From Paralteromonas sediminis (GTDB lineage: Bacteria > Pseudomonadota > Gammaproteobacteria > Enterobacterales > Alteromonadaceae), in the NCBI RefSeq assembly GCF_003820355.1, contig NZ_RPOK01000004.1, positions 124,001 through 188,000 of the forward strand: a DNA stretch of 64,000 bases, written 5' to 3'. The translations under genes were made by a program, and so were the position numbers. Shown piece after piece: positions 1 to 7,447 of this stretch. The notes beneath the pieces are model-generated. The model saw nothing but the letters and a program-made list of their open reading frames with translations, ran no database searches and had not been told where the DNA came from. Numbering within the stretch: position 1 is the stretch's first letter; each line of letters begins with the position of its first letter.

Positions 1-389
1 TCATCCTGTTGATTCAATTTCTGTAAGAAAAAACTCGTGCCGAGTGTATCGTCAAACAGAGTAACAATGCCTCCTCTGGCGAGGTAGGTCATTTGCTCTT
101 GTTCAAGATTGGCTACGGGAATATCTGACTCGGTGGGCAAAGGAAATGGAAGCATCTTGATTGGGTAACCAAATGAGGCCTCTAGCGCCTGCAAATGGAT
201 ACGCTGTTGCTGAGGTGGGAGCCGACCTAACTCGCGATTAAGCAAAAACAAAGTGCCTTGATGAAGATCTAAGTCTGTCGTTAAGTTACTCTGCTGAATA
301 TTGGCATCATAGAGCCTGTCCAGACTCCACCCAAGACCAACAAAGGTTAGAATTAAAAACAGGTAGAGCCGAAAAAACAAGCTACGCAT
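1..389 (-). CDS. rstB: Sensor histidine kinase, RstB-like, N-terminal part
   Basis: The reading frame opens at the ATG at 387-389 and runs off the left edge of the window. It begins MRSLFFRLYLFL, a hydrophobic first segment, followed by a periplasmic stretch (ELGRLPPQQQ, then LARGGIVTLFDD) that resembles the sensor region of E. coli RstB. The HAMP, HisKA and ATPase domains would lie outside the window. It starts three bases after the response regulator stop, so the two are almost certainly co-transcribed. The pairing with an RstA-like regulator supports the call, which rests on recalled similarity, not on a search. The signal sensed cannot be read from the sequence. Confidence 0.8.
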   Translation of the reverse strand, partial: MRSLFFRLYLFLILTFVGLGWSLDRLYDANIQQSNLTTDLDLHQGTLFLLNRELGRLPPQQQRIHLQALEASFGYPIKMLPFPLPTESDIPVANLEQEQMTYLARGGIVTLFDDTLGTSFFLQKLNQQD

Positions 390-392
390 GCG

Positions 393-1130
393 TTACCAGG
401 CATCCGCTACAAACAAATAGCCTTTTTTCCATACTGTTTTAATACGTTCTGGCTTTTCTGCTGAATCACCCAACTTCTTTCTAAGCCTAGACACAAGCAT
501 ATCCACGGTGCGGTCCAGTCCGTCGTAGCCAAAGCCACGTAGTTGATTCAACAACGCATCACGACTTAACACGGTATCGGCATTCTGCGCAAACTGCCAC
601 AAGAGTGCCATTTCATTAGTCGTCATCTCAACCTCATTGTTGTTAAGCACCACCTGTTGTTTTCGCATGTCGATAAACAATGAACCGAACTGGCGGGTTT
701 GGCTTTCTGGTTTAGCCCCATCATTGGTATTAGCACTCTCTGTCGAGTGCGCACGCCTTAACAGCGCATTAACCCTCGCGAGCAAAAGTCTAGGTTGAAC
801 AGGCTTGCATATGTAGTCGTCTGCTCCTACTTCTAACCCCACGATTTGGTCAATGTCATCCGTACGCGCCGTTAGCATGACGACGGGAATATCTTTTGAT
901 TCTGATCTGAGTTCCCGACAAACATCTAATCCGTTCTTCCCTGGAAGCATGAGATCCAGTATCACTAAATCGACATTTTCAGTGAGAATGCGCGCCAGAG
1001 CCGTGTCGCCTCTCGACTCGACAGATACTTTAAAACCTTGCATTTCAAAGTATTCTGTCACTAGTGCAGCCAGCGATGGGTCGTCCTCTACCAAAAACAG
1101 GTGTCCTTCAGTTTTGTCTACTGACGCCAT
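393..1130 (-). CDS. rstA: OmpR/PhoB-family response regulator, RstA-like
   Basis: The 245-residue protein has a receiver domain (about residues 10-125) with acidic pocket EDD near 15-17, phosphoacceptor Asp59 in ILDLMLPG and the conserved Lys in YICKP. A winged-helix DNA-binding domain follows (about 145-243), with RDALLNQLRG, GLDRTVDMLVSRLRKKLG and a KKGYLF end. Several stretches, including the YDGLDR motif, closely match E. coli RstA. It lies directly upstream of the sensor kinase on the minus strand and downstream of a DUF3019 and MipA/OmpV pair, a neighbourhood I recall from Alteromonadales. Those envelope genes are plausible targets. Family assignment is firm; RstA orthology is likely. 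Confidence 0.9.
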   Translation of the reverse strand: MASVDKTEGHLFLVEDDPSLAALVTEYFEMQGFKVSVESRGDTALARILTENVDLVILDLMLPGKNGLDVCRELRSESKDIPVVMLTARTDDIDQIVGLEVGADDYICKPVQPRLLLARVNALLRRAHSTESANTNDGAKPESQTRQFGSLFIDMRKQQVVLNNNEVEMTTNEMALLWQFAQNADTVLSRDALLNQLRGFGYDGLDRTVDMLVSRLRKKLGDSAEKPERIKTVWKKGYLFVADAW

Positions 1131-1148
1131 TTCTCTTGTCCTTATTTA

Positions 1149-1856
1149 TTAAAACCGATATGAAGCATATACGCCCGCACCTCTGCGAGCGAAATCCTCT
1201 GTATCAAACCCGTTTTGTTCTGCATCGAAATCTGTGTAGCTGGCAATCAAGCCGAGATCCCAATTTTTATTCAAGCTGTAGTTAAACCGAGCATGATAGG
1301 CATTAGCATTATTCTGGGCAAAATTAGACCCAAGATCTCTGTAGGTATAGCCCAATGAAATCGTAGCATTTTTAATTATGTTTTTCTGTACACCCAACGT
1401 GTAGTTAATTTCTTTACGGTTATCTTGGTTCTTTTCGTTCCAAAACACATAGCCTGCACCGAAAAACACAGCTAGATCGGGTGAGAAAACATATTTCCCC
1501 GTTATATCTGTGCCATATGCCAAGGCTTCATTCGGGCCTTGCTCATAGTAACCGCGCAAACCGCCGCTTATAGCCGCTTCAAAACCAGTAGCGGAATCAG
1601 CTCTCTCTATAAAGCGATAAGTCAATCCCTCTGCACCTAAGGTTAAATTGTCAGTGAAGCCATAGCTTGCATGTAAACCAGCTGTCCACTTACCGTCTCT
1701 GTCACCATCTAAATAACCAATTCCGCCGCCTATCTGAATCTCTCCCGCTTTGTTAGTCAGTGGGCGCAAAATCTCATTTTGCGGACTGATTTGTTGCGCC
1801 AATAATGATGGAGAAATAAGCGCGGTTGTTATCGCGATAAATAGTATTTTTTTCAT
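1149..1856 (-). CDS. Putative outer-membrane beta-barrel protein
   Basis: I place the start at the ATG at 1854-1856 because AAGGA lies just upstream and the protein then opens with a clean signal peptide (MKKILFIAITTALISPSLLAQQ). A longer frame from 1961 is open but lacks such a start. The mature part, about 215 residues, alternates polar and hydrophobic residues, contains repeated SLGYTYRD- and ASYTDF-type strands and ends in Phe (YASYRF), as expected for a BAM-dependent outer-membrane barrel. It sits between the DUF3019 gene and the response regulator on the same strand. No specific porin family or substrate is recognised. Confidence 0.72.
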   Translation of the reverse strand: MKKILFIAITTALISPSLLAQQISPQNEILRPLTNKAGEIQIGGGIGYLDGDRDGKWTAGLHASYGFTDNLTLGAEGLTYRFIERADSATGFEAAISGGLRGYYEQGPNEALAYGTDITGKYVFSPDLAVFFGAGYVFWNEKNQDNRKEINYTLGVQKNIIKNATISLGYTYRDLGSNFAQNNANAYHARFNYSLNKNWDLGLIASYTDFDAEQNGFDTEDFARRGAGVYASYRF

Positions 1857-1967
1857 GACTGTATTCCTTGTTGAGTGATTTGAATTTACGCAACAAAAGG
1901 TACAACCAACGCCAATATCAATCTGTCTGCATTGTGTGAAAAGTTGTCCGGTAGATGTCAAAATCTG

Positions 1968-2405
1968 TCAGAATATACGCCAGAAGCCTTGGCGCCGTCT
2001 GGCTCTTAGCCGTTGCTCAATGGCCCCCATCACTTTAATGCTGGTGCGGGCGTAAACTTCATCAGAAGAATGTGACTTGAGAAAAAACTCCCGGTCTTGA
2101 CCTCCACGAAACGTAATCTGCCAGGTTGACGTCATAGCATCATGCCAACATTGTAGGGGTTTAGCGTGATAACTATCCCACAGACACACGCTTTCTACCT
2201 GAGGCATTTCCCAGATAAAGCTCACTGACATTTCACAACTCACCGCATCATCGGGGATCTCACACACGCCTGGGCTTGCCAGCAAAGATGCAACGTTTTG
2301 TGCACCTGTTTTATGCTGTTTTTGCATGGCAACAGCTTGTAAAGTAATGACTAAGCACGCAATGCCAAAACCCAGTATTCCGAACTTCCTGTTCAGAATG
2401 TCCAT
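1968..2405 (-). CDS. DUF3019 family protein
   Basis: The protein is 145 residues long with an N-terminal hydrophobic segment (GILGFGIACLVITLQAVA) that should act as a signal peptide or anchor. The rest carries DUF3019-like landmarks: Cys in SPGVCEIP, Cys in DAVSCEMSVSFIW, a CLWD and CWHD pair, and an arginine-rich RRRQGFWRIF end. Four cysteines in the exported part could form two disulfides. The start overlaps the end of the MipA/OmpV gene by 13 bases, indicating translational coupling. In Alteromonadales I recall this family beside MipA/OmpV and RstAB-type genes. Its molecular function is unknown to me. Confidence 0.75.
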   Translation of the reverse strand: MDILNRKFGILGFGIACLVITLQAVAMQKQHKTGAQNVASLLASPGVCEIPDDAVSCEMSVSFIWEMPQVESVCLWDSYHAKPLQCWHDAMTSTWQITFRGGQDREFFLKSHSSDEVYARTSIKVMGAIEQRLRARRRQGFWRIF

Positions 2406-3220
2406 AGCACCCCCACTCCCCCGTAGTAGGTGTCACTTCTGGGACTAACAATAGGACTATTGGCAATAGCAGAACTTAGTACTGCATAGCCCCCATAACC
2501 AACCAGTGACCAGCTTTTACTCATGGGTCTCTCAATATATATGCGCGCGGATGTCACAACAGCATCATTTGGACTATATGCCAGTCGTCCAGGCTTTGCC
2601 TCAGCAGTTGATACGCCATAGTAGTATTGGGTTGCTGGTGAACTAATGAAGGTAGCGCCTATTGAAGGTATCACTAACGTCGACTTAAAGAATAAAGGGC
2701 GCGCCAATTCTATCGTTGCGATGCTACCTTTATGACGTGACAATGCGTCGTGTAACAACCGTACCCTTAAATCGTATTTGGTAAATGCACGTGTATATTC
2801 TAGCCCTACCTCAAGTGAGCCTTCTCTTACAGTTAGACCTTCAAGAGAGTCATCTACAGCGTCTTCTGGATTAATCTCAGAAAACCACGATTCCATAACG
2901 AGATTAATACTGTAATCATTTGACGATGCGAGAGTATAGCCAATGGTAAACGGATGTTGTGACAGCGGTGAAGATTCAAGAAAGAAATCTTCGTAATACA
3001 CGCCACCAGCCAACAGCAACGACAGACTGCTTTGGCCTTCTTCATATTCTAAACTGTCTACTATTCCGGCTCTGTAGGAAATGGCAAGTCCCACATCAAA
3101 CTGCCAAGTTACTTCGGAGTTATCACAGTTACTCTCGCAACGTGCAAAGCTTGCTGAGCTTGAGGTAGACAACAATAGCAGTAGAATGACGTGCCCAAGG
3201 CGCTTGTATCTCAAAGGCAT
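2393..3220 (-). CDS. MipA/OmpV family outer-membrane protein
   Basis: The 275-residue product begins with a signal peptide (hydrophobic VILLLLLSTSSSASFA). It continues with beta-strand-rich sequence typical of MipA/OmpV barrels: an N-terminal DVGLAISYRAGIV strand, FTIGYTLASS in the middle, and a C-terminal YYGGVGVLWTF ending in Phe. MipA was described as a scaffold linking murein hydrolases and synthases in E. coli, but members of this family vary in role. The gene is the first of the minus-strand group leading into the RstA/RstB-like pair, and a candidate RstA box lies about 76 bases upstream (3296-3309). Family call is fairly secure; function is not. Confidence 0.78.
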   Translation of the reverse strand: MPLRYKRLGHVILLLLLSTSSSASFARCESNCDNSEVTWQFDVGLAISYRAGIVDSLEYEEGQSSLSLLLAGGVYYEDFFLESSPLSQHPFTIGYTLASSNDYSINLVMESWFSEINPEDAVDDSLEGLTVREGSLEVGLEYTRAFTKYDLRVRLLHDALSRHKGSIATIELARPLFFKSTLVIPSIGATFISSPATQYYYGVSTAEAKPGRLAYSPNDAVVTSARIYIERPMSKSWSLVGYGGYAVLSSAIANSPIVSPRSDTYYGGVGVLWTF

Positions 3221-3295
3221 TACGGCTCACAGTATTATAACATTGACTAAGTGTACAAATGCTTCATCGCTGTGTCAGTAAATGACAGAAATTGA

Positions 3296-3309
3296 TACAC
3301 TTTTTTACA
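3296..3309. promoter_or_regulatory. Candidate RstA box upstream of MipA/OmpV gene
   Basis: TACACTTTTTTACA matches the E. coli RstA box as I recall it (TACATNTNGTTACA) at 10 of 12 defined positions. It lies in the 233-base gap upstream of the minus-strand MipA/OmpV gene. A TATAAT is present on the minus strand at 3234-3239, but it would leave a leader of only about eight bases, so the true start point is uncertain. Assignment is inference. Confidence 0.4.
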
Positions 3310-3396
3310 TTCTGAGGCTACAAACCGCGTATTTCAGCTCAGTTCACTGGCGTTCTAAAGCAACGCTATGCAAACTTGAGTCACAATTCAAGACAC

Positions 3397-3426
3397 AAAA
3401 AAACCCAAGTAAAATACTTGGGTTTT
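3397..3426 (-). terminator. Rho-independent terminator of the LamG PEP-CTERM gene
   Basis: A perfect 12-base stem (AAAACCCAAGTA with its complement at 3415-3426) closes a three-base loop and, read on the minus strand, runs into a T tract. It lies just past the stop of the gene ending at 3454. Confidence 0.85.
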
Positions 3427-3453
3427 GAGATAAATAAAAAATTTTGGGAATTA

Positions 3454-4185
3454 CTAATTCATTCTCTTGCGAGATAACACAAGCCCAGCAAATCCAAGCA
3501 CCAATAGCGCCACTGCGTGCGGTGCAGATACAGTAGTAAAACCCACGCCTTTTTGGAAAACTGCATTCGCATTGACCTGGCTGTCGTTCCATATTTGGAT
3601 ATTGTCGATAAACCCTGCGAATGCTGAGTTCGTGTTTCTATTAGTACCCACACGGAAGTTTTGCAAACCACCTGGGTTAAAACCAGTTGTACCTACCAGA
3701 CTTCCATCAAGGTATAGTCTCGCATTGTTGCCACCAAACTTTTGTACCACTATATGTTGCCATTGATACAACTTAGCTTGCCCAAGCGCTAAAGCGTTGT
3801 TTGAATTTTGTTTTGATAACAAACGGTAGTCACCGTCATGACTGTCTATCTGCCATGAATAGGCTGTGTTAGGGCTATCAAAATTACTGAATATACCTTT
3901 GAAGGTGCCTTGCATTTGAGTTTCAGTGTAAACCCATAGAGACACTGTCCAGTCGCTCATTCCACCTGGACCGGCAACTTCCAACCTATTAGACGCGTTA
4001 CCATCAGAATAGAAAGCCCCTGTTGACAGGTCTGGAGCACTACCCTGCACTGCCAAATCATAAGCCGCATCAACAGAATTGTTGGCCTGACTATCATCGA
4101 AATTATATTCTGCTATCAATGCCGCAGAAGCTTGAGATGCACACATCACTGCTGTGAGGGCAAGAATTGAAATAAACTTTTTCAT
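3454..4185 (-). CDS. LamG-like PEP-CTERM sorting-domain protein
   Basis: The 243-residue protein has a signal peptide (MKKFISILALTAVMCASQASA), then a concanavalin-A-like LamG/laminin-G-3 fold. Characteristic stretches are LIAEYNFDDSQ, DWTVSLWVYTE, WQHIVVQKFGGNNARLYLDG and FAGFIDNIQIWN. The C terminus is a PEP-CTERM-type signal: a short motif (SAPHA), a hydrophobic helix (VALLVLGFAGLVL) and a basic tail (SRKRMN). The usual Pro-Glu-Pro is replaced by Ala-Pro-His, so this is a variant signal. Such proteins are sorted by exosortase and linked to exopolysaccharide export. It stands alone, with its own terminator and a near-consensus sigma-54 promoter at 4224-4240. Confidence 0.85.
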   Translation of the reverse strand: MKKFISILALTAVMCASQASAALIAEYNFDDSQANNSVDAAYDLAVQGSAPDLSTGAFYSDGNASNRLEVAGPGGMSDWTVSLWVYTETQMQGTFKGIFSNFDSPNTAYSWQIDSHDGDYRLLSKQNSNNALALGQAKLYQWQHIVVQKFGGNNARLYLDGSLVGTTGFNPGGLQNFRVGTNRNTNSAFAGFIDNIQIWNDSQVNANAVFQKGVGFTTVSAPHAVALLVLGFAGLVLSRKRMN

Positions 4186-4223
4186 ACTACATTCCTGGTT
4201 TTAACTACTACCACCAGAGAGAA

Positions 4224-4240
4224 AGCAAGCAGCATGCCAA
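4224..4240 (-). promoter_or_regulatory. Sigma-54 (RpoN) promoter of the LamG PEP-CTERM gene
   Basis: Read on the minus strand, TTGGCATGCTGCTTGCT fits the -24/-12 consensus (TTGGCAC-N5-TTGCW) with exact GG-N10-GC spacing. The -12 GC lies about 40 bases before the ATG at 4185. A second, near-identical element precedes the other PEP-CTERM gene at 42733-42749. Confidence 0.85.
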
Positions 4241-4345
4241 ATTAAAAGCTGTTGTTTTTTATGGTTTTTTAACAACTGGTCAGATGTCGTGTAAAATAAT
4301 CTGACATACCTACTAAGCCAAACACAACAACGCTTCAATATTAGT

Positions 4346-5113
4346 TTAACCGCCAGATTTACTAATTGCAGCTCGCAATGAAGTAAGATAATCCGACGTG
4401 AACTTTTTGTTTTTTAGCCCATCCATTAACTGGTTTTTCTTTCTTTGAAAGAAATGACTTTTCATTTTTGCAGGTGTTGTTTTGATAGTGCTTTCATAGC
4501 TCAAATCTTGTGCAAATGGGTATGGCAATAGAGACAGTACATTCGTCCCCGTCTCCCAGCAGCACTGAATATCGACGTCAACAGGCCGACCAAACTGCTC
4601 TGTGGCTGTGAGTAGCTTTTTGGCAGCGAATTTACTGATAGCTGTGGCGGCTCCTCCGCTCATTGGCTTGTTGTGCAAGACTAGTTCAATTCCTTCAACT
4701 AGAGAGTGACGAAACACAACGCGTCGAGTTCTATTTCTGTAGGCAGCCAGCTTAATTACGTCCCACTCAAACGATATGTTGTCCAGAGCCTGAACAGTGT
4801 CAGCCAGAGATCCCACTATTTTGATATCGTCTTCGAGCACAATTGCGTAGGGGGCTTTACCATGTGCAATTTTCTCCCACGCTTTTCGGTGGCTTAAGTA
4901 GCAACCAATTTCACCTGAACTCAAAGGCCTGTGATAATTTTGCTGATTGAGCTCTGAGGAGTAATGCGCGGCAATTTCCTGTTGCGACAAGGCTGCACCA
5001 AGCACACCTGGGACCCGGATAAAGGAAAGGCTATGCTCAGCCAGTCGCTGTGAACAGGTTTGCAGCCGGTCTGGACTTTTATCCAAATTGATCAGGTAAA
5101 TGGGTGGTTGCAT
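4346..5113 (-). CDS. Glycosyltransferase family 25 protein
   Basis: The 255-residue protein starts with the GT25 hallmark YLINLDKSPDR, continues with RVPGVLGAALS, a GEIGCYLSHRKAWEKI helix, and the acidic nucleotide-sugar site VLEDDIKI near residue 95. These are the conserved blocks of LPS-type GT25 enzymes (LpsA/Lex1-like galactosyl or glucosyltransferases). It has no signal peptide, as expected for a cytoplasmic transferase. It lies about 36 bases downstream of the UDP-galactopyranose mutase gene on the same strand, suggesting a small two-gene unit. Donor and acceptor cannot be inferred. Confidence 0.88.
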   Translation of the reverse strand: MQPPIYLINLDKSPDRLQTCSQRLAEHSLSFIRVPGVLGAALSQQEIAAHYSSELNQQNYHRPLSSGEIGCYLSHRKAWEKIAHGKAPYAIVLEDDIKIVGSLADTVQALDNISFEWDVIKLAAYRNRTRRVVFRHSLVEGIELVLHNKPMSGGAATAISKFAAKKLLTATEQFGRPVDVDIQCCWETGTNVLSLLPYPFAQDLSYESTIKTTPAKMKSHFFQRKKNQLMDGLKNKKFTSDYLTSLRAAISKSGG

Positions 5114-5149
5114 GTAAATTATTCTTTTTATCTGTTGCTATCGTTGTGT

Positions 5150-6277
5150 TCACTTGCTCGTAACTAACTCTCGTCGACTCAACGCTAAAGCAGCTTCTAT
5201 AGTGTCATCCATATCGTAATATTTATAGTCTGCTAACCTTCCACCGAACAGATATTTGCTCGCATATGGCTCTGAATCAGCTAAAGACTGATAAAGGGAT
5301 AATAATGCCTGGTTTGGAGCATCATTAATGGGATAGTAGGGTTCATTATCTTTGCTGTATTCATGTGGATATTCTTTGGTTATCACCGTTTTTTTCTGAT
5401 TACCAAACTCAAAATGTTTATGCTCTAAAATTCGCGTATACGGTACTTCTCTTGCTGTATAGTTTACTACCGCGTTTCCCTGAAAATTTTCTAAATCCAA
5501 AATTTCAGTTTCAAAGTGCAAGCTGCGATATTCCAATTTCCCGTACTCGAAATTGAAGAATTCATCTATTTTTCCAGTATAAAGCACTTTTTCTGCAAGA
5601 CCATCTAAATGGCTTTTGTTGGCAAAGTAATTGACACCTACGTTAACCTCAATATCTTTTAATAAAGCATCCGTTAGAACATTGTACCCACCTATAGGTA
5701 TACCCTGATAAAAATCATTGAAGTAATTGTTGTCAAACGTGAACCTGAAAGGCAATCTTTTGATAATAAAAGACGGAATTTGTGTTGCAGGGCGCCCCCA
5801 TTGCTTTTCTGTATAACCTTTTATTAAGGTTTCATACAAGGTTTTCCCACCTAAAAACAAAGCCTGCTCTTCAAGGTTAGATGGCTCTAAATCATTATAA
5901 GGCGCCCGTTCTTCAGCTATCTTTCTTTTCGCTTCTTCAGGTGTTCTGACCCCCCAAAGCTGATAGAAAGTGTTCATGTTGAAAGGCAGGTTGTACAGTT
6001 TCCCGCGAAAGTTTGCTATTGGGGAATTTACGTATCTGTTGAAAGATACGAACTGATTTACGTATTCCCAAACGTCCTTGTTGCTCGTATGAAAAATATG
6101 CGCACCATACTTGTGGACATTTATTCCTTCAATGTTTTCACAAAAGATATTGCCGCCGGTATGCTTTCTTTTATCTACAACTATCACCCGTTTGCCCATA
6201 TCCAAAGCTTGGCGAGCAAATACTGCACCAAATAGGCCTGCACCAACAATGAGATAGTCATACTGAAAATCAGCCAT
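5150..6277 (-). CDS. glf: UDP-galactopyranose mutase
   Basis: The 375-residue length is typical of the family. The N terminus has the Rossmann FAD-binding motif YLIVGAGLFGAVFA and the downstream VVDKRKHTGGN. The family signatures NVHKYGAHIFHT, FNRYVNSPIANF, LYNLPFNMNTF and GYTEKQWGRPA follow, and the C-terminal FGGRLADYKYYDMDD contains the conserved arginine and tyrosines near the flavin. The enzyme interconverts UDP-galactopyranose and UDP-galactofuranose in the cytoplasm, so the cell probably makes a galactofuranose-containing glycan. It precedes a GT25 gene on the same strand, which could use a related donor, but that link is inference. Confidence 0.96.
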   Translation of the reverse strand: MADFQYDYLIVGAGLFGAVFARQALDMGKRVIVVDKRKHTGGNIFCENIEGINVHKYGAHIFHTSNKDVWEYVNQFVSFNRYVNSPIANFRGKLYNLPFNMNTFYQLWGVRTPEEAKRKIAEERAPYNDLEPSNLEEQALFLGGKTLYETLIKGYTEKQWGRPATQIPSFIIKRLPFRFTFDNNYFNDFYQGIPIGGYNVLTDALLKDIEVNVGVNYFANKSHLDGLAEKVLYTGKIDEFFNFEYGKLEYRSLHFETEILDLENFQGNAVVNYTAREVPYTRILEHKHFEFGNQKKTVITKEYPHEYSKDNEPYYPINDAPNQALLSLYQSLADSEPYASKYLFGGRLADYKYYDMDDTIEAALALSRRELVTSK

Positions 6278-6365
6278 AAGAAATATACCTTCAACTTATT
6301 AGGGTTGAATATACCTTATCTTACGTCGTAATGTGCAACCTACTTGAAGAGAAATATAGTAAAAG

Positions 6366-7316
6366 CTATCTGGATTGTTCTGGATGTAGTGATTTACCCA
6401 GTATGTGTTCGTCCCGTTCAATAACAGTGGAGGCCTGCCCAACAATGAGAGGATCAGGCGCTTTGGCTATATGCAGGTTCTTATTGGGATAAGGAAGCGA
6501 ATGCAAAAAGTGCTGCATACAGTTAAGTCTTGCTCGCTTTTTATCATTCGACTTGACCACAACCCAAGGTGCATCGGCGGTGTCTGAATAGAAAAACATG
6601 GCTTCTTTTGCCTCGGTATAGTCATCCCATTTACTTTGCGCCAGCTTATCGATAGGACTTAGCTTCCATTGTTTGAGAGGGTCAAGTTCTCGCTTTTTAA
6701 AGCGTCGGGTTTGCTCGTCTTGTGTCACAGAAAACCAAAACTTAAATAAGCGTATTCCACTCCTAACCAGCATGCGTTCAAGTTCAGGGACTTGTCGCAT
6801 AAACTCTAAATATTCATTGGGTTCACAAAATCCCATGACTCGCTCAACACCGGCACGGTTGTACCATGATCGGTCAAATAATACGATCTCGCCTTTCGTG
6901 GGCAAATGCTTTATATACCGCTGGAAATACCACTGCCCTTTTTCTTCATCTGTGGGCTTTTCTAGTGCGACTACCCTGGCTCCACGAGGGTTGAGGTGCT
7001 CCATGAAACGTTTGATAGTTCCGCCCTTCCCTGCGGCATCACGCCCTTCAAACAATATGACTACACGCTGCCCGGTTTCCTTTACCCACTTTTGAAGCTT
7101 TAATAGCTCGACTTGAAGTTCATGCTTATGCTGCTCATAAAACTGCCGCGTGACTTTTCTTTTATAGGGGTATTCACCTGAGCGAAATGCTTCATTGATA
7201 TACTGTTCACTGTGTCTTCGCTCGGCCAAGCTAGGCGTCTTCGCGGTTGCACTTTGGATACCAGAGTCTGAATGTTGTATTGGCTTAATCTGCTGTATAG
7301 GCTTGTTGTTGGTCAT
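6366..7316 (-). CDS. ppk2: Polyphosphate kinase 2 family protein
   Basis: The 316-residue protein carries the PPK2 core: Walker A-like FEGRDAAGKGGTIKRF (about residues 88-103), the central EKGQWYFQRYIKHLP block, the Walker B-like VLFDRSWYNRAGVE, and the lid-module arginines in RRFKKRELDPLKQWKLS. PPK2 enzymes transfer phosphate between polyphosphate and nucleoside di- or monophosphates; this short single-domain form is probably an NDP kinase type, though the subclass is inferred. The first 40 residues are low in conservation. It is transcribed away from the DUF533 gene and appears to be monocistronic. Confidence 0.93.
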   Translation of the reverse strand: MTNNKPIQQIKPIQHSDSGIQSATAKTPSLAERRHSEQYINEAFRSGEYPYKRKVTRQFYEQHKHELQVELLKLQKWVKETGQRVVILFEGRDAAGKGGTIKRFMEHLNPRGARVVALEKPTDEEKGQWYFQRYIKHLPTKGEIVLFDRSWYNRAGVERVMGFCEPNEYLEFMRQVPELERMLVRSGIRLFKFWFSVTQDEQTRRFKKRELDPLKQWKLSPIDKLAQSKWDDYTEAKEAMFFYSDTADAPWVVVKSNDKKRARLNCMQHFLHSLPYPNKNLHIAKAPDPLIVGQASTVIERDEHILGKSLHPEQSR

Positions 7317-7447
7317 ATCTTTCCCCCTATTTATAGTCTACTCTTCGAAAAAGAGGATGGGTTGATCTGGATCAGACTGTTTGAACCCCTGATTATTCAT
7401 GTCAGTATGGATGATATGGACAATTCATGGCTAGGAAGAAGAATAAA

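Noticed and set aside
3344-3592. Open frame of 82 residues on the minus strand downstream of the LamG gene
   Set aside because: It overlaps the terminator and the coding end of the PEP-CTERM gene in another frame and has no ribosome site.
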